From Azospirillum lipoferum (GTDB taxonomy: Bacteria > Pseudomonadota > Alphaproteobacteria > Azospirillales > Azospirillaceae), in NCBI RefSeq assembly GCF_024170005.1, contig NZ_JALJXJ010000011.1:248001-312000 (forward strand): a stretch of 64,000 bases of DNA. The letters run 5' to 3'. Position 1 is the stretch's first letter. Every line of letters begins with the position of its first letter. The translations under genes were made by a program, and so were the position numbers. Positions 46,339 through 56,319 of the stretch are shown here, one piece after another. Under the pieces are notes generated by a model, which searched no databases, was not told the DNA's origin, and was given only the letters and a program-made list of their open reading frames with translations.

Positions 46339-48033
46339 CTATTTCTCGCCGATGAAGGCACAGTGGGGAAAGCTCTGGAAGTCGTAGCGGTGGATGCGCA
46401 GGTCCGGTTCATGACGGCCGAACCAGTCCAGCACAGCCAGATGGGCGGTCTGGTCGAGCATCCATTGCGCGCGACCGTCCAGCAGGAAATGGCCGATATA
46501 GGCCGCCAAACTCTCCAGATAGCGGCCGGCGAGCGGCGTGTCGTTGTAATAGACGAAGCAGACGGTGATCTCGCGAAAGGGCCCGCGCCGGCGCCGGTCG
46601 TGCAGAACGCCAAGGTCGAAGCCGGCCATGTCGGCGGCGAGCATCCGCAGGTCGCTGCGGGTGGTGGCGTCCAGATCGACCAGGATCAGCGGCCGTCCGA
46701 GATGCCGGTGCCATTGCTGGACGCGGATGAAGCGCGCGCAGGCGTAGTAGGTGACGCGCTGGGCGTGGGAACAGGCGGTCAGGTCAGGCTGCTCGGTGGA
46801 CAGGCCGATCGACAGCGGATAAAGCCGCCGCCATTCCCCCAGCATCCCCAGCAGCGACGGCGTCGGCGACACCACGTTCAGCACGACCGATGCCCCCGGA
46901 CTTGATTGGCCGATGGAGCGGAGAAGGTCCGGCGCGAAACGGCGGACATAATGCTCGTCGCCACTCACCATAATGACGGGGCCGTTCCCCTCCGGCAGAT
47001 CCGCCAGGATGGTCATTTCCGGCAACCGGGCGATGACGCTGTCCAGTGACGGCAGGCTTTCGAAGAACGCATCGTCGGCCCGCAGCATCGACCAGGACCC
47101 GAGTTCGCCGGCGCCGTCCAGTTCCGCATCGGTGAAGCGGGCGGCGAATCTCATCTGCAGCTTCGACGCGAGGGCCAGGCGCCCGCGGCGATAGACCAGA
47201 TAGCCCACCAGCGATGCCGCCAGGGCATCCTTGGGATCGCTGCGCAGGCGCCGCCAAGCCGCCCGCGCCGCCCAGGAAAGCCGCCGGTCGTCGAACGCCC
47301 CCAACTGGAACAGGTCGAGCGCCAGCGCCAGCCACAGGCGCAGGCTGCCCGGCTCGTCCGGATGGACCGTCTGGACCCGGTGCAGATGATCGAAGGCCTT
47401 CACCGCCAGATCAAGGTCGAGCGTCATCGCCTTCCCCGGCGTCCAGTCCAGCAGCCCGCTGCGGTACTGAAGCAGCCGGGCGAGGGCGTCGTGCCCGCGC
47501 ACCGACTGCGGGTCGAGCGCCACCACACGGCGGGCGGCGGCCTCCAGCCGGCCGACTTCCTTCCGACGCAGGACCTCCAGGTTGTTCCGCGCCTGCTTGT
47601 GGTCTGGTACTACCGCCAGGATGCGCTGATACCAGACGGCCGCTTCAAGCGGCGACCCGGCGCCGGCCGGCGGCGGCGCGGCCAAAAGATTCGCCAGATT
47701 GTAGGCTCCCGCCCCATGGGCCGGCGCCAGCGTCAGCGCCCGCCGGCAGGCCCGTTCGGCCTCATCCAGCCGACCGGCACTGCGCAGCAGGCTGGCATAA
47801 TTGGCCCACTGGTCCGGATTGTCGGGCTGTGCCTCCACCACCCGGCGGAAATGGCTGGCGGCCTCGCCTGGGCGCCGGGTCTGCATCAGCAGCAGGCTCA
47901 GCATCTGGAGCGCCTGGAGATGCCCGGGGTCGGTCGCAGGGGCGGCAGCAAGATAGGCGCGGTATCCCTCCTCCGCCTGCGGCAGGTCGCCCTGCTGGTG
48001 ACTGCGGATGATCTGAGCGAGATCCATGCCCAT
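46339..48033 (-). CDS. TPR-repeat protein with uncharacterised C-terminal domain
   Basis: A 564-residue protein. Residues 1-160 hold at least three TPR units (HLQALQMLSLLLMQTRRPGE, YASLLRSAGRLDEAERACRR, YNLANLLAA). The remainder has alpha/beta character, with PVIMVSGDEHYVRRFAPDLL, a central RPLILVDLDATTRSDL and a C-terminal region rich in aromatic residues. This second half looks like a nucleotide-sugar or glycosyl transferase-like fold but carries no motif that I can name. The start is uncertain: ATG at 48033 or 48027. A shared role with the other TPR protein, such as glycan attachment to flagellin, is only inferred from size, plan and location. Confidence 0.65.
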   Translation of the reverse strand: MGMDLAQIIRSHQQGDLPQAEEGYRAYLAAAPATDPGHLQALQMLSLLLMQTRRPGEAASHFRRVVEAQPDNPDQWANYASLLRSAGRLDEAERACRRALTLAPAHGAGAYNLANLLAAPPPAGAGSPLEAAVWYQRILAVVPDHKQARNNLEVLRRKEVGRLEAAARRVVALDPQSVRGHDALARLLQYRSGLLDWTPGKAMTLDLDLAVKAFDHLHRVQTVHPDEPGSLRLWLALALDLFQLGAFDDRRLSWAARAAWRRLRSDPKDALAASLVGYLVYRRGRLALASKLQMRFAARFTDAELDGAGELGSWSMLRADDAFFESLPSLDSVIARLPEMTILADLPEGNGPVIMVSGDEHYVRRFAPDLLRSIGQSSPGASVVLNVVSPTPSLLGMLGEWRRLYPLSIGLSTEQPDLTACSHAQRVTYYACARFIRVQQWHRHLGRPLILVDLDATTRSDLRMLAADMAGFDLGVLHDRRRRGPFREITVCFVYYNDTPLAGRYLESLAAYIGHFLLDGRAQWMLDQTAHLAVLDWFGRHEPDLRIHRYDFQSFPHCAFIGEK

Positions 48034-48170
48034 TGCCAGCCCGGTGCCTCCGCCGTCCACTGGGCAAAGCCTGCCATGGCCCGCACCCGCCGGTCCATCT
48101 TTCAGTCCAGTATCCAGTCCGGCGGCACGGAACGGCAAACCGTCACCACGATCCGGCGGTTCTCACCCTC

Positions 48171-49181
48171 TCACTTGCGCGGGCGCAGGAAGAACAGCAT
48201 GGCGAGGCCGGACAGCAGGATCGACAGCATCACCCACCAGAAGGCATGCGGCGAGACGTGATCCTCGACGCTGCCGACACCCGGCACCCCCGCCACATTC
48301 ATGCCAAAGATGCCGGAGATCAGCGTCATTGGTGCGAAGATGACGGTCACCACCGCCAGCACATGCAGGCTGTGGTTCTGCTGGTCGGCCACGCGGGCCA
48401 GAAGCTCGTCCTGCAAGACCTTGGCCCGGTCCTGCAACGCTTCGATGTCGTAGAGCACACCGGCGAACTTCTCGACCGAATGACCCAGGCGGGCACGGTC
48501 GTCGTCATCGATCCAGGGCACCCCGCTGCCGGCGAGCCGGGCCAAGGCCGCGCGCTGCGGCGAGACGTGACGACGCAGCCGGACGATCAGCTGACGCAGC
48601 TGGCCGAGCCGCTGCCGGGCGAGCTGGTAGCGTTCGGCCAGCACGGTGTCCTCCACCTTGTCCAGATCGGCTTCGGCGCGCGTCACCACCTCGCCCAGCG
48701 TGTCGGCCAGCATGTCGATCAGCTCGGCCATCAGTGCGGCGGTGCTGCCGTAGCGGCCCTGGTCGTGCAGAGACTTGCGCAGGCGGTCGATCGCCTTCAG
48801 CGGATGCCGCCGGCAGCTGACGATGCGGCGTTCGTCCATGAACAGGCGCAGGGTGCCGATGTCCGACGGCTCGAAGTTGAAGTCGTAATGCATATCGCTG
48901 AGCACGGCGAGGAAGCCGTCGTCGAACGGCTCCAGCCGCGTCCGGTCGTCGTTGGCGTCCAGCAGGACCTCACGCGCGAACTCGTCGAGCCCGCTCTCGC
49001 GGTCCAGCCAGTCCCGCGCCCGGGCGGAGGCGAGGTTGAAATGCAGCCACAGCACGCCGCCGCTGCGCTGCTCCGCCGCGTCGATCTCCTCGAAGGACAC
49101 CGGTACCGGCGGCGCGTCGGGGGTGAGGAAATAGCCGCAGATCAGGTCGGTCCCGGTATCGAGCTTGATTGGACCTGCCAT
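48171..49181 (-). CDS. zntB: CorA-family divalent cation transporter, ZntB-like
   Basis: A 336-residue member of the CorA/ZntB family. A large cytoplasmic N-terminal domain is followed by two C-terminal membrane segments (LAVVTVIFAPMTLISGIF and FWWVMLSILLSGLAMLFFL) flanking the GMN motif in IFGMNVAGVPG, the pore signature. The tail is basic (LRPRK). ZntB proteins move zinc, CorA magnesium; the N-terminal half resembles ZntB more (PSDIGTLRLFMDERRIVSCR). The MAGPIKLD start at 49181 is chosen because upstream in-frame sequence has no family similarity. A GGAAGG lies about ten bases upstream. It is a single gene. Confidence 0.85.
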   Translation of the reverse strand: MAGPIKLDTGTDLICGYFLTPDAPPVPVSFEEIDAAEQRSGGVLWLHFNLASARARDWLDRESGLDEFAREVLLDANDDRTRLEPFDDGFLAVLSDMHYDFNFEPSDIGTLRLFMDERRIVSCRRHPLKAIDRLRKSLHDQGRYGSTAALMAELIDMLADTLGEVVTRAEADLDKVEDTVLAERYQLARQRLGQLRQLIVRLRRHVSPQRAALARLAGSGVPWIDDDDRARLGHSVEKFAGVLYDIEALQDRAKVLQDELLARVADQQNHSLHVLAVVTVIFAPMTLISGIFGMNVAGVPGVGSVEDHVSPHAFWWVMLSILLSGLAMLFFLRPRK

Positions 49182-49376
49182 ACCCGGCGAACCTTCCGTT
49201 GCCTGTTCTCCGGCGGGGTGCCGGACGGCGGCCAGGATACGCCGGCGAATGTGCGGCGCAACCTTGTCCTTGGGCGCTTGGGGCAACTGCAACAAGACCG
49301 TCTTCAAACCGTCATCACCTTGTCGCGCGTTTGCGGCATCAACGCGCGGGCGTCACCAGTCGAATAGGGGCAGACC

Positions 49377-50027
49377 GTGAGGACCGAGACCGCCGCCGGC
49401 GCCCACGACATGGACGCATACGACTTTACCCGCCACATCTCCGACCCTGTCGGCCGAACCCTGGTCGACTCGCAGCCCCCCGTCATCCGTCAATCCACCG
49501 AGGCGGACGTGCCGGCGATGCTGGAGATCTACGGCTATCACATCCAGCACGGCCTCGGCCCCTTCGACATCGAGCCGCTGCATCCGGAAGAACTGAAACG
49601 CCGGCGCAAGGCGATGCTGAAGCGCCGGCTTCCCCATCTGGTGGCGGACCTGGACGGCGCCATCGCCGGCTACGCCTATGCGGCACCGTTCCGCAAGCGG
49701 CCGGCCTACCGCTACACGGTCGAACACTCGATCTACGTCCATAGGGATTTCCAGGGCCGCGGGATCGGCCGTGGACTTCTGTCGGCGCTGGTCGATGCCT
49801 GCACCGCCGCCGGCTGCCGGCAGATGGTCGCCGTCGTCGACAGCGCCAATACCCCGTCGCTGCGCCTGCATGAGGCCTGCGGCTTCAATCAGGCTGGCGT
49901 GCTGCGGTCCGTCGGCTTCAAGTTCGGCCGCTGGACCGACAGCGTCTTTCTCCAGCGCGCGCTCGGCCCCGCCGATGGCGCACTTCCCGATGACCATCGC
50001 GGCGGCACCGTCCTGGCCGGCGACTGA
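49377..50027 (+). CDS. GNAT family N-acetyltransferase (phosphinothricin acetyltransferase-like)
   Basis: A 216-residue acetyltransferase. The acetyl-CoA loop RDFQGRGIGRGLLSALVD is near residue 124, and the subsequent VVDSANTPSLRLHEACGFNQ segment plus VGFKFGRWTDSVFLQR is typical of the Pat/YncA group. These enzymes acetylate amino groups of small amino-acid analogues. The gene ends 26 bases before an Orn/Lys/Arg decarboxylase gene, so the two are probably cotranscribed, and a polyamine or amino acid could be its acceptor (inference). The start is GTG at 49377 with AGGGG upstream; an ATG eleven codons later lacks a ribosome site. Confidence 0.83.
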   Translation: MRTETAAGAHDMDAYDFTRHISDPVGRTLVDSQPPVIRQSTEADVPAMLEIYGYHIQHGLGPFDIEPLHPEELKRRRKAMLKRRLPHLVADLDGAIAGYAYAAPFRKRPAYRYTVEHSIYVHRDFQGRGIGRGLLSALVDACTAAGCRQMVAVVDSANTPSLRLHEACGFNQAGVLRSVGFKFGRWTDSVFLQRALGPADGALPDDHRGGTVLAGD

Positions 50028-50053
50028 CAGCTTCCATCCCCCGGAGTTCCCCC

Positions 50054-52402
50054 ATGGATTTCTTTCGACGCTTCTCCTTCCTCGTCTGCGCCCCGGCTTT
50101 CGACGCCGACGAGCTGGAAGGCGTGCGCGTGCAGCAGATCGTCGCGGAGGTCGAACGGATCGGCTTCGAGGTGGTGCGGACGCGCCGGGTGGAGGATGCC
50201 GAGCTGGCGATCCGCACCGACGCCGCCATCGGCTGCATGATCGTCGATTGGGGCAAGCGCGGACTGGAGGGCAAGCCGGCCTCGCTGATCGCGCTGGCGC
50301 GTAAGCGCGGGCTGGAGATGCCGATCATCCTGCTGGTCCGCCGCCAGCGGCTGGAAAACATTCCGGTCGACGTGCTGAACCAGGTCGACGGCTATGTCTT
50401 CCTGGCGGAAGAAACTCCGGAATTCATTGCCAAGAACCTCGTCTCCCGCCTGAAGCAGTATGCCGAGACGCTGAAGACGCCCTTCTTCGGTGAACTGGTC
50501 GATTATGCCGAGGAAGGCAACCAGCTTTGGACCTGTCCCGGCCACAATGGCGGCATCTTCTACAGCCGCAGCCCGATCGGCCGCATCTTCGTCGAGCATC
50601 TGGGCGAGGCGGTGTTCCGCGACGACATCGACAATTCGGTGCTGGAGATGGGCGACCTGCTGGTCCATGAGGGGCCGGCGCTGAAGGCGCAGAAGGAGGC
50701 GGCGAAGATCTTCGGCGCCGAGCGCACCTACTTCGTGCTGAACGGCACCTCGGCTTCCAACAAGATCGTGCTGTCGGCGCTGGTGGCGGAGGACGACCTC
50801 GTCCTGTTCGACCGCAACAACCACAAGGCGGCCCACCACGGCGGGCTGTTCCTCGGCGGCGGCATCCCGATCTTCCTGGAGACCGACCGCAACCCCTATG
50901 GCCTCATCGGCCCGATCGACCACGAGGCGCTGGACGAGGAGCGCATCCGCGAAAAGATCCGCAGGAACCCGCTTGTCAAGGACCCGAACGCCTGGAAGCG
51001 CGAGCGGCCCTTCCGCGCAGCGGTGATCCAGCAATGCAGCTACGACGGCACCATCTACAGCGCCGAGACCATCCTGGCGAAGATCGGCCATCTCTGCGAC
51101 TATATCCTCTTCGATGAGGCGTGGGCCGGCTTCCTGAAGTTCCACCCGCTGTTCAGGGGCCGTTTCGCCATGGGGCTGGACGGCCTGCATGACGGCCATC
51201 CCGGCATCATCGCCACCCAGTCGACCCACAAGCAGCTCGCCAGCTTCTCCCAGGCCTCGCAGATCCATGTGAAGGACAGCCACATCAAGGGCCAGCGCCG
51301 CCGGGTGGAGCATCGCCGCTTCAACGAGACCTTCCTGCTGCACGCCTCGACCTCACCCTTCTACCCGCTGTTCGCCTCGCTCGACGTCGGGGCGCAGATG
51401 ATGAAGGGCCGGTCGGGCGAGGTGCTGTGGGACGACACGATCCGGCTGGGCATCGAGCTGCGCAAGAAGCTGCGAGCCATCCGCCGCGAGTTCGAGGAGC
51501 GCGAAAGCGATCCGGCGCGCCGCTGGTTCTTCGACCCCTTCGTGCCCGACCGGGTCGAGGTCGGCGGCACAACGACGGCGTGGGAGGATGTGCCGACCGA
51601 CGCGCTCGCCTCCGACGTACGGCATTGGGAATTCGCGCCAGGTGCGGACTGGCACGGCTTCCGCCATGTAGCGGCCGGCTATGCGATGACCGACCCCAAC
51701 AAGCTGACGCTGCTCACCCCCGGCTTCGACCGCCACACCGGGGCCTATGAGGACCACGGCATCCCGGCGCCGGTGGTGGCGCAGTATCTGCGCGAGAACC
51801 GCATCGTACCGGAAAAGAACGACCTGAACTCGATCCTCTTCCTGCTGACGCCCGGCGTGGAATCGAGCAAGGCCGGCACGCTGCTGAGCGCGCTGGTGGC
51901 GTTCAAGCGGCTGCACGATGACAACGCGCTGCTGGAGGACGTGATTCCGGAATTCGTCGCCCGCCGCCCCGGCCGCTACACCGGCCGCCGGCTGCGCGAC
52001 CTGTGCGCGGAGATGCACGCCTATTACCGCGAGCGCGGCACCAACGATTTGCAACGCCGCATGTTCCGCCCCGACCATCTGCCGACCATGGTGATGCCGC
52101 CACGCGAGGCGGTGCGGCATCTGGTGCGTAACGACGTGGACTATCTTCCCATCGACCGCATCGCCGGGCGGATCGCCACCACCCTGTGGGTCGTCTACCC
52201 GCCGGGCATCGCCACCATCGTCCCCGGCGAAAGGCTGGACGACCATGCGCGGCCGATGATCGAGTATCTTCAGGTTTTCCAGGAGGGTGCCAACCGCTTC
52301 CCCGGCTTCGACAACGAAATCCAGGGGCTTTACCGCGAGACGGAGCCCGACGGATCGATCCGCTTCTACACCTACGTCGTGCGTGAACCGGGCGCGGACT
52401 GA
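50054..52402 (+). CDS. Orn/Lys/Arg decarboxylase, PLP-dependent
   Basis: A 782-residue fold-type I decarboxylase of the large prokaryotic group. An N-terminal wing (receiver-like) domain of about 130 residues precedes the PLP domain, where Lys393 in STHKQLASF binds the cofactor. The LFDEAWAGFLKFHP block contains the Asp that pairs with the pyridine nitrogen. The C-terminal domain (REAVRHLVRNDVDYLPIDRI) completes it. It decarboxylates ornithine, lysine or arginine to putrescine, cadaverine or agmatine; substrate cannot be fixed by eye. No antiporter gene is next to it, which disfavours a simple acid-resistance pair. It follows the acetyltransferase by 26 bases. Confidence 0.88.
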   Translation: MDFFRRFSFLVCAPAFDADELEGVRVQQIVAEVERIGFEVVRTRRVEDAELAIRTDAAIGCMIVDWGKRGLEGKPASLIALARKRGLEMPIILLVRRQRLENIPVDVLNQVDGYVFLAEETPEFIAKNLVSRLKQYAETLKTPFFGELVDYAEEGNQLWTCPGHNGGIFYSRSPIGRIFVEHLGEAVFRDDIDNSVLEMGDLLVHEGPALKAQKEAAKIFGAERTYFVLNGTSASNKIVLSALVAEDDLVLFDRNNHKAAHHGGLFLGGGIPIFLETDRNPYGLIGPIDHEALDEERIREKIRRNPLVKDPNAWKRERPFRAAVIQQCSYDGTIYSAETILAKIGHLCDYILFDEAWAGFLKFHPLFRGRFAMGLDGLHDGHPGIIATQSTHKQLASFSQASQIHVKDSHIKGQRRRVEHRRFNETFLLHASTSPFYPLFASLDVGAQMMKGRSGEVLWDDTIRLGIELRKKLRAIRREFEERESDPARRWFFDPFVPDRVEVGGTTTAWEDVPTDALASDVRHWEFAPGADWHGFRHVAAGYAMTDPNKLTLLTPGFDRHTGAYEDHGIPAPVVAQYLRENRIVPEKNDLNSILFLLTPGVESSKAGTLLSALVAFKRLHDDNALLEDVIPEFVARRPGRYTGRRLRDLCAEMHAYYRERGTNDLQRRMFRPDHLPTMVMPPREAVRHLVRNDVDYLPIDRIAGRIATTLWVVYPPGIATIVPGERLDDHARPMIEYLQVFQEGANRFPGFDNEIQGLYRETEPDGSIRFYTYVVREPGAD

Positions 52403-52422
52403 ACCCGCGCCTCCGTTCTTCC

Positions 52423-53274
52423 TCAATAGGGCCGGTCGCCCAGCACGGTGGCACGGTGCATGATGCGCCGGTGCGGCGAGTAGTCGTTCACCGCGTAATG
52501 CTGGGTCGACCGGTTGTCCCACAGCACCAGATCGTCCTCCTTCCAGCGCCAGCGCACGGTGAATTCCGGGCGGCTGATGTGGTCGTACAGGAACTCCAGG
52601 ATCGCAGCACTTTCCCGGTCGCTCAGCCCGACGATGCGGGATGTGAAGTTCTCATTCACGAACAGGGCCTTGGCGCCGCTGACCGGATGGGTGCGGATGA
52701 CCGGATGGACCACCGCCGGATGCTTGTCGCGCGCCGTCTTCCAGCGGGCATGGGTCTCAGGATCGCCGTTATGCCGCCATTCCGGGAAGGAGCGGGTGAA
52801 GTCGTGCAGGGCCTTCAGCGGCTCCAGCAGGCGGCGGATCGGTTCGGACAGGCCGTTGTAGGCCGCGATGTTGCTGGCCCACACCGTGTCGCCGCCAATC
52901 GGCGGGATCAGCTTGCCGGACAGGGCGACGATGGCCGGCGGCGTTTCGATGCAGGTGACATCGGTGTGCCAGACGTCGTTGTCGCTCGGGTTGTGCGGCC
53001 CGGTGTCCAGCACCATGATCTCCGGCTGTTCGGGCACCTTCGGGTAGATCGGATGGACGTGCAACTGGCCGAAGCGGGCGGCGAAATCACGCTGCGCCTT
53101 CGGCGTCAGCGGCTGGTTTTCGAAGAACAGCACCTGATGGGCAACCAGCGCGCGCTCCAGTGCCGCCGCTTCGCTATCGGACAGCGGGCGGGAGAGGTCA
53201 AGCCCCCCCACCCGTGCGCCGATGGCAGGGCTGACGGGCGTGACGGTGAAGGTGGACAAGGCGATGTCTGGCAT
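52423..53274 (-). CDS. tauD: Taurine dioxygenase, alpha-ketoglutarate dependent
   Basis: A 283-residue TauD/TfdA dioxygenase. The iron ligands are His103 and Asp105 in VWHTDVTC and the distal His273 in RRIMHRAT, where the next Arg binds 2-oxoglutarate. It oxidises taurine to aminoacetaldehyde and sulfite in the cytoplasm, feeding sulfur assimilation. It is the last gene of tauABCD, 55 bases after tauC on the minus strand. It ends 20 bases from the convergent decarboxylase. The length matches E. coli TauD (283). Confidence 0.93.
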   Translation of the reverse strand: MPDIALSTFTVTPVSPAIGARVGGLDLSRPLSDSEAAALERALVAHQVLFFENQPLTPKAQRDFAARFGQLHVHPIYPKVPEQPEIMVLDTGPHNPSDNDVWHTDVTCIETPPAIVALSGKLIPPIGGDTVWASNIAAYNGLSEPIRRLLEPLKALHDFTRSFPEWRHNGDPETHARWKTARDKHPAVVHPVIRTHPVSGAKALFVNENFTSRIVGLSDRESAAILEFLYDHISRPEFTVRWRWKEDDLVLWDNRSTQHYAVNDYSPHRRIMHRATVLGDRPY

Positions 53275-53329
53275 GGCGGTTCCCCAGATCTTGTTGTTCG
53301 GCGGAATGTGTTTTTATGGATTGCCGTCC

Positions 53330-54181
53330 TCAGGACTTTCCCTTCCACGGAACCAGCCACGCTTCCAGCAGGCGCATTCCATAAGAGAAGGCGAAGGCGA
53401 AGGCGGCGATGATGCCGATGCCGACGAAGACCACGTCGGTGGCGAGGAAATGCGAGGCGGACATGATCATGAAGCCGATGCCCCGGGTGGCGGCGATCAG
53501 TTCCGCCGCGACCAGCGTGCTCCAGCCGACGCCGATGCCGATGCGCAGGCCGGTCAGAATCTCCGGCAGGGCGCTGGGCAGCACGATGGCGCGGAACAGC
53601 TGCCAGCGGCCGGCACCCAGCGACAGGGCGGCGTTCACCCGCTCGATCGGCAGCGCCCGCACCCCCGCCTGGGCCGACAGGCAGACCGGCGCGAACATCG
53701 CCAGCGTCAGCAGGACGATCTTCGACACCTCGCCGATGCCGAGCCAGATGATCATCAGCGGCAGATAGGCCAGCGGCGGCAGCGGCCAGTAGAACTCGAT
53801 TGGCGTGTCGAAAACCCCCTTGGCCCAGCGGTTCAGCCCCATCGCCAGCCCCAGCGGAATGCCGAGCGAGGCGGCGATGACCGCGGCGGAGAAGATGCGG
53901 AACAGGCTGGCCGACACATGCTCCCACAGGGTGGCACCGGCATAGCCGTCCTCGACGATCGCCAGGAACTGGGTCGCCACCTCCTGCGGCGTCGGCAGGA
54001 ACAGCGGCGGCACCAGCCGGTAATGGGTTACCAGGAACCACGCCGCCAGCAGCAGGACGGCGGTGGCGAGGCTGATCGGGCCGGTGCGCGCACCGTCCAG
54101 CCCGAAGGGGTGGAGCCGGACAATCTTCGGCCGGTTCAACGGTTCGACGACGCTGTCGCCGGGGCGGGCGAAGTCGGTCAT
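53330..54181 (-). CDS. tauC: Taurine ABC transporter permease
   Basis: A 283-residue inner-membrane permease of the SsuC/TauC family with about six hydrophobic segments. The cytoplasmic EAA-like loop around [20 protein letters not shown] contacts the ATPase TauB. It carries taurine delivered by TauA. The start overlaps the tauB stop by four bases, so translation is coupled. The preceding and following genes complete a standard tauABCD order. Confidence 0.92.
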   Translation of the reverse strand: MTDFARPGDSVVEPLNRPKIVRLHPFGLDGARTGPISLATAVLLLAAWFLVTHYRLVPPLFLPTPQEVATQFLAIVEDGYAGATLWEHVSASLFRIFSAAVIAASLGIPLGLAMGLNRWAKGVFDTPIEFYWPLPPLAYLPLMIIWLGIGEVSKIVLLTLAMFAPVCLSAQAGVRALPIERVNAALSLGAGRWQLFRAIVLPSALPEILTGLRIGIGVGWSTLVAAELIAATRGIGFMIMSASHFLATDVVFVGIGIIAAFAFAFSYGMRLLEAWLVPWKGKS

Positions 54182-54981
54182 TGCAGCACCTTCCGGGGGG
54201 TATCCGTCTCCGCATGCGGACGATGCACCAGGGAGCGGATCTCGTCATAGAGTTCGGCGAATTCCGGTGCCGACAGGATGGCCCGCACATCACGCTCGGC
54301 GGCGAAGCGGCGGACGAAATCCAGATCGAAGCGCGCGACGATCCGGCCCGGCCGCGGCGACATCACCACCACCGTTGTGCCGAGGAACAGCGCCTCCTCG
54401 ATGGAATGGGTGATGAAGAAGATGCGCTTGCCGGTGCGCGCCCAGACGTCGATCAGCAGTTCCTGCATCTGTTCGCGGGTCAGGCTGTCGAGCGCGCCGA
54501 ACGGCTCGTCCATCAGCAGGATTTTCGGGTCGGTCGCCAGCGCGCGGGCGATTCCGACGCGCTGACGCATGCCGCCCGACAGCTCGTGCGGGAAAGCGTC
54601 GGCGAAGCTCTCCAGCCCGACCAGCCCCAGCAGCTCCTCCGCCCGCTCGCGCCGTTCCCTGGCGGGAACCCCGGCGAAACGCAGGCCGAGCGCCACATTG
54701 TCGGCGACGCTGCTCCAGGGCAGCAGCGTGTCCTTCTGGAACACCACGCCGCGGTCGGCGCCGGGACTGCCGACCGGCTGGCCATCGAGCGTGATCGACC
54801 CCTCCGACAGGGGCAGGAAACCGGCGATGGCGTTCAGCAGCGTTGACTTCCCGCAGCCCGATGCCCCCAGCGCCACCACGATGCTGTTGGCGTCGATGTC
54901 GAGAGACGCGCGGTCCAGCGCATGCACCACCCGGCCGTCACGGGCGGAGAAGAAGACGCTGGCGTTGCGGACCTGGAGCAT
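54178..54981 (-). CDS. tauB: Taurine ABC transporter ATP-binding protein
   Basis: A 267-residue ABC ATPase. The Walker A motif GASGCGKST is near residue 39, the Q loop is [11 protein letters not shown], the signature LSGGMRQR is near residue 134 and the Walker B motif [12 protein letters not shown] near 153. It powers taurine uptake with TauC. AGGAGAG lies six bases before the ATG at 54981, which fixes the start; an earlier in-frame codon would overlap the tauA tail. It lies 37 bases after tauA. Confidence 0.93.
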   Translation of the reverse strand: MLQVRNASVFFSARDGRVVHALDRASLDIDANSIVVALGASGCGKSTLLNAIAGFLPLSEGSITLDGQPVGSPGADRGVVFQKDTLLPWSSVADNVALGLRFAGVPARERRERAEELLGLVGLESFADAFPHELSGGMRQRVGIARALATDPKILLMDEPFGALDSLTREQMQELLIDVWARTGKRIFFITHSIEEALFLGTTVVVMSPRPGRIVARFDLDFVRRFAAERDVRAILSAPEFAELYDEIRSLVHRPHAETDTPRKVLQ

Positions 54982-55018
54982 GGGCGCTCTCCTGTCGACT
55001 GCCTGATCAGCGGCCAAA

Positions 55019-56035
55019 TCAGCGGATTTCCTTGACGTAGTCGGCAGTGACGAAGCCGCCGTAGCTGGGCAGCACGGTGGTGATCTTCTTCTGCTCCTTC
55101 AGGAACTCGGCGGTGTCCTTCAGGATCCTGGCGGCACCGGCGGATTCGTTCCCGGCCAGCCAAGCGGCGGAGGCCTGAACCTCCGCCGGGACCAGCGACA
55201 GGTTGGTCAGCGCCGAGGCCTGATCGGACGGGGTGCCGCCCAGCAGCTTCGCCAGCGTCTTCGCATTCTCCGAATCCGGCCCCCAAACCGCCTTGTCGTT
55301 GCGGAAGGAGGCGCTGTAGCGCTCGATGGTGCCGGCGAAGCTCTTCAGGAAGGCGGGATTGTCCTTGGCGAAGGCGGCGGTCGCCACCCACGCGCTGAAG
55401 GTCGGCGCTCCGCGGTCCGCCACCTCGCGCGAGGTCAGCAGCACCTTGCCGGTCTTCTTCAGCTCGGTCAGGGCAGGATCCCAGACGAAGGCGCCGTCCA
55501 GGTCGCCGCGGTTCCAAGCGGCGACGATGTCCGGCTGCGGAATGGCGAAGACCTGGGCGTCGCGTTCGGTCAGCTTCTCCTGCTTCAGGACGGCGAGCAG
55601 CTGGTAATGGTCGGTGGAGACCGGAGCCGCGGCCAGCTTCTTGCCCTTGATGTCGGCCGGCTTTTCGATGCCGGAGCCGTTGCGCACCACCAGCGCCTCG
55701 TCGGTGCCGGAGATGGTCGCGAGGTAGAAGGCCTTCACGTCCAGCCCGCGGCTGACCGCGGCGGCGAAGGGGCTGGAACCGACATAGCCGACCTGCACGT
55801 CGCCCGACGCGATGGCCGCGAAGATCTCCGCACCCGAGTTGAACTTGCGGAAGTCGATCTCGAAACCGGTCGCCTTGGCGAAATCGCCGTTGGCGATGGC
55901 GACCGAGGACGGCAGAGCGTCGGTCTGATAGCCGACCACGACCTTGCCGGACGCAGCCTCTGCCGCGGAAGGGGCGGTGAAAGGGGCGGCCATCGCCAGG
56001 GCGGCCGTGAGGATTGTGGGCAGAATGGGCTTCAT
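55019..56035 (-). CDS. tauA: Taurine ABC transporter substrate-binding protein
   Basis: A 338-residue periplasmic protein of the SsuA/TauA family. A signal peptide ends near SAAEAASG. The mature part begins [15 protein letters not shown], and the [19 protein letters not shown] and STDHYQLLA segments are typical of taurine binders. It delivers taurine to TauB/TauC. It is the first gene of the operon; GGGGGA precedes the ATG at 56035. The promoter lies in the 404-base region shared with the divergent sulfur-related operon, where an ACTTTCC palindrome sits about 105 bases upstream. Confidence 0.9.
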   Translation of the reverse strand: MKPILPTILTAALAMAAPFTAPSAAEAASGKVVVGYQTDALPSSVAIANGDFAKATGFEIDFRKFNSGAEIFAAIASGDVQVGYVGSSPFAAAVSRGLDVKAFYLATISGTDEALVVRNGSGIEKPADIKGKKLAAAPVSTDHYQLLAVLKQEKLTERDAQVFAIPQPDIVAAWNRGDLDGAFVWDPALTELKKTGKVLLTSREVADRGAPTFSAWVATAAFAKDNPAFLKSFAGTIERYSASFRNDKAVWGPDSENAKTLAKLLGGTPSDQASALTNLSLVPAEVQASAAWLAGNESAGAARILKDTAEFLKEQKKITTVLPSYGGFVTADYVKEIR

Positions 56036-56139
56036 CGTCGTTTCCCCCGTCACGGTGCGATTGCCGACATGCGAGCGCCGGAAATCCGAATGTCCGTGAA
56101 CTCTAAAGCGACGCTCGCCCCGTTGTCACCATAAAATCT

Positions 56140-56156
56140 ACTTTCCTACAGGGAAA
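56140..56156. promoter_or_regulatory. ACTTTCC palindrome, tau-proximal repeat copy
   Basis: ACTTTCCTACAG (56140-56151) is extended by GGAAA so that TTTCC-N5-GGAAA forms a perfect inverted repeat at 56142-56156. It is about 105 bases before the tauA start. Dyads of this size with a T/A-rich flank suit a LysR-type regulator. Confidence 0.5.
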
Positions 56157-56319
56157 TAGTTTATTTATACAAAAAATTCTTGTTTTAACTTATCGTTGGT
56201 TTGCTACCCAGGTTGACGGGAAGCGGTATTCACTCACCCCAAGCTGGCCGGGAGCGGTAGAAATTCCGCCGGAATCAATGAAAAACACAAAGCGGCACTT
56301 GACCTCGCCGATTTTTCCC

